Shown here piece by piece: positions 14,304 to 15,457 of a DNA stretch of 15,457 nucleotides. Location of the stretch: NCBI GenBank assembly GCA_002414505.1, contig DHZF01000124.1, positions 1 to 15,457 on the forward strand. Direction: 5' to 3'. Position 1 is the first letter of the stretch, and every line of letters starts with the position of its first letter. The position numbers were made by a program, and so were the translations under genes. Source of the DNA: Hyphomonas sp. UBA5111. Its GTDB lineage: Bacteria > Pseudomonadota > Alphaproteobacteria > Caulobacterales > Hyphomonadaceae. Below the pieces are notes generated by a model that did no database searches, had not been told where the DNA came from, and worked only from the letters and a program-made list of their open reading frames with translations.

Positions 14304-15206
14304 ATGTCCATTCTCATCGACAAGAATACCAAAGTCATCGTCCAGGGCCTGACCGGCAATACGGGCTCTTTCCACACCAACCAGGCGCTGGAATATTACG
14401 GCACGCAAATGGTTGCCGGGACGCACCCTAAGAAGGCTGGCCAGAAATGGACCGCCGACAACGGCACCGAGCTGCCGATCTTCGCCAATGCGGGTGAAGC
14501 CGCCAAGGCAACCGGCGCCAATGCGTCCGTGATCTACGTGCCGCCAGTCGGCGCAGCTGCTGCCATCGAAGAAGCCATCGACGCGGAAATTCCGCTGATC
14601 GTCTGCATCACCGAGGGCGTTCCTGTGCTCGACATGGTGCGTGTGAAGGCGAAACTGGAAAAATCCAAATCACGCCTGATCGGTCCGAACTGCCCCGGCC
14701 TGCTGACGCCGGAACAGTGCAAGATCGGCATCATGCCCGGCAAGATCTTCCAGAAGGGCACCGTCGGCGTCGTGTCACGCTCTGGTACGCTGACCTATGA
14801 AGCCGTGTACCAGACCTCTCAGGCGGGCCTTGGCCAGACGTCTGCCGTTGGTATTGGTGGCGACCCGGTCAAGGGCACCGAGTTCATCGACGTGCTGGAC
14901 ATGTTCCTGTCCGACGACGAGACCCAATCGATCATCATGATCGGCGAAATTGGCGGCAGCGCCGAAGAGGAAGCTGCGCAATTCCTGATCGACGAAGCCA
15001 AAAAGGGCCGGAAAAAACCGATGGTCGGCTTTATTGCGGGCCGGACTGCGCCGAAGGGGCGTACGATGGGCCATGCCGGTGCTATCGTTTCAGGCGGTCA
15101 GGGCGATGCCGAGAGCAAGATCGCGGCGATGGAAGAGGCGGGTATTCGCGTCTCCCCGTCACCCGCTCGTCTCGGTACGACCATGGTCGACGTATTGAAG
15201 GGCTAG
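14304..15206 (+). CDS. sucD: Succinyl-CoA synthetase (ADP-forming) subunit alpha
   Basis: This is the 300-residue alpha subunit, which binds CoA and carries the phosphohistidine intermediate. The CoA-binding loop [10 protein letters not shown] lies at 15-24 and the HPKKAG segment at 41-46. [10 protein letters not shown] is at 127-136, SRSGTLTYE at 158-166 and [16 protein letters not shown] at 183-198. The active-site H257 is in TMGHAGAI. It is about ten residues longer than the E. coli protein. AAGGAAA lies 7 bases before the ATG. It follows the small membrane gene by 23 bases and precedes sucA by 165 bases. Confidence 0.97.
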   Translation: MSILIDKNTKVIVQGLTGNTGSFHTNQALEYYGTQMVAGTHPKKAGQKWTADNGTELPIFANAGEAAKATGANASVIYVPPVGAAAAIEEAIDAEIPLIVCITEGVPVLDMVRVKAKLEKSKSRLIGPNCPGLLTPEQCKIGIMPGKIFQKGTVGVVSRSGTLTYEAVYQTSQAGLGQTSAVGIGGDPVKGTEFIDVLDMFLSDDETQSIIMIGEIGGSAEEEAAQFLIDEAKKGRKKPMVGFIAGRTAPKGRTMGHAGAIVSGGQGDAESKIAAMEEAGIRVSPSPARLGTTMVDVLKG

Positions 15207-15228
15207 CGCCCGGATATACATCTAAGCC

Positions 15229-15288
15229 AGGACGGCCCGTCCGGGCCAGTCTGGCGAGGCCAGCATCTGTCCCCGCACAGGCCGTCCT
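15229..15288 (+). other. Long-range hairpin in the sucD-sucA gap
   Basis: AGGACGGCC (15229-15237) is perfectly complementary to GGCCGTCCT (15280-15288). The 42 bases between them include two further small hairpins: GGCCCG-TC-CGGGCC (15234-15247, which competes with the left arm) and GCCAG-T-CTGGC (15245-15255). The result is a compact GC-rich structure 23 bases after the sucD stop. It could protect the sucCD transcript end, slow polymerase or act in cis on sucA. It has no T-run. Confidence 0.5.
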
Positions 15289-15293
15289 AGAGA

Positions 15294-15327
15294 ACTTCAG
15301 TCCCGGTAGGAACCGGGCAAGTATTTT
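15294..15327 (+). terminator. Possible intrinsic terminator/attenuator before sucA
   Basis: CCCGGT (15302-15307) pairs with ACCGGG (15312-15317) around AGGA. The stem can extend through ACTT (15294-15297) and AAGT (15319-15322), and it is followed by ATTTTGTT. A hairpin plus short T-rich tract suggests partial termination between sucD and sucA. An additional inverted repeat, TGTTCC (15327-15332) with GGAACA (15343-15348), follows immediately. Confidence 0.45.
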
Positions 15328-15371
15328 GTTCCTTAATGTCAGGGAACAGGTCCCAAAGGACGGATTGAAAA

Positions 15372-15457
15372 ATGGCAGATGATGGCAGCCCGGTAGACGG
15401 CTCGCGCGGCGCAGGTAACAGCGCCATGCTGGAAACAGCGTTCCTGTATGGCGGCTC
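15372..15457 (+). CDS. sucA: 2-oxoglutarate dehydrogenase E1 component (5' end only)
   Basis: Only the first 28 codons are in the window: a polar Gly/Ser/Asp-rich lead followed by AMLETAFLYGGS. This resembles the N-terminus of alphaproteobacterial SucA, where a segment like SFLxGxNAxYIEELY follows. The position directly after sucC-sucD supports the call, because sucCDAB is a common alphaproteobacterial order. E1 decarboxylates 2-oxoglutarate with thiamine diphosphate and passes the succinyl group to SucB. AAAGGA lies about 11 bases before the ATG. The call rests mostly on context. Confidence 0.8.
   Translation, partial: MADDGSPVDGSRGAGNSAMLETAFLYGG

Overview
The window looks like chromosomal DNA from an alphaproteobacterium. 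The GC content is high (about 60-65% in coding DNA), genes are tightly packed with overlapping ends, and sucC, sucD and sucA lie in one direction at the right edge. The gene mix (two SDR dehydrogenases, a PhoD-like lipoprotein, a LytTR/DUF2306 pair, YggT-YggU-FolD) suggests the Hyphomonadaceae/Caulobacterales side of the class. That placement comes from reading the proteins, not from a search. There is no rRNA, tRNA, CRISPR array, insertion sequence or prophage. No gene-free stretch exceeds about 165 bases.

Layout. (1) 1-2007, minus strand: an SDR dehydrogenase resembling the hydroxyacyl-CoA dehydrogenase domain of multifunctional enzyme 2, followed 11 bases later by a multi-TM MscS-family channel that starts with TTG and runs off the left edge. 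(2) 2110-3628, plus strand: a HAD-like hydrolase, a small lipoprotein of unknown function overlapping its end, and a pterin-4a-carbinolamine dehydratase. (3) 3729-4499: a second SDR. (4) 4502-6489: a small two-TM protein and a 12-TM MFS transporter on the minus strand, with a VOC-fold protein on the plus strand between them. (5) 6650-8363, plus strand: YggT, YggU (DUF167), FolD and a small HNH nuclease, all overlapping or nearly touching. (6) 8360-10047: a membrane-anchored LytTR regulator divergent from a truncated DUF2141 secreted protein and a DUF2306 membrane protein. (7) 10120-12580: a PhoD-like phosphatase lipoprotein and a YcaD-like MFS transporter. (8) 12704 to the right edge: sucC, an unexpected small membrane protein, sucD and the start of sucA.

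How the genes relate. The right end encodes central TCA-cycle steps: 2-oxoglutarate dehydrogenase E1 makes succinyl-CoA with its partners, and SucCD converts this to succinate with nucleotide triphosphate formation. FolD supplies one-carbon folates. The rest are mostly stand-alone metabolic, transport and envelope genes.

The most unusual signals are four. A long, nearly perfect hairpin in front of the PhoD-like gene buries its Shine-Dalgarno sequence. A low-GC membrane-protein gene sits between sucC and sucD and overlaps the sucC stop codon. The sucD-sucA gap is highly structured. A DUF2141 gene is cut short directly in front of a DUF2306 gene, divergent from LytTR. I do not see a clear new multi-gene defence or biosynthetic system.
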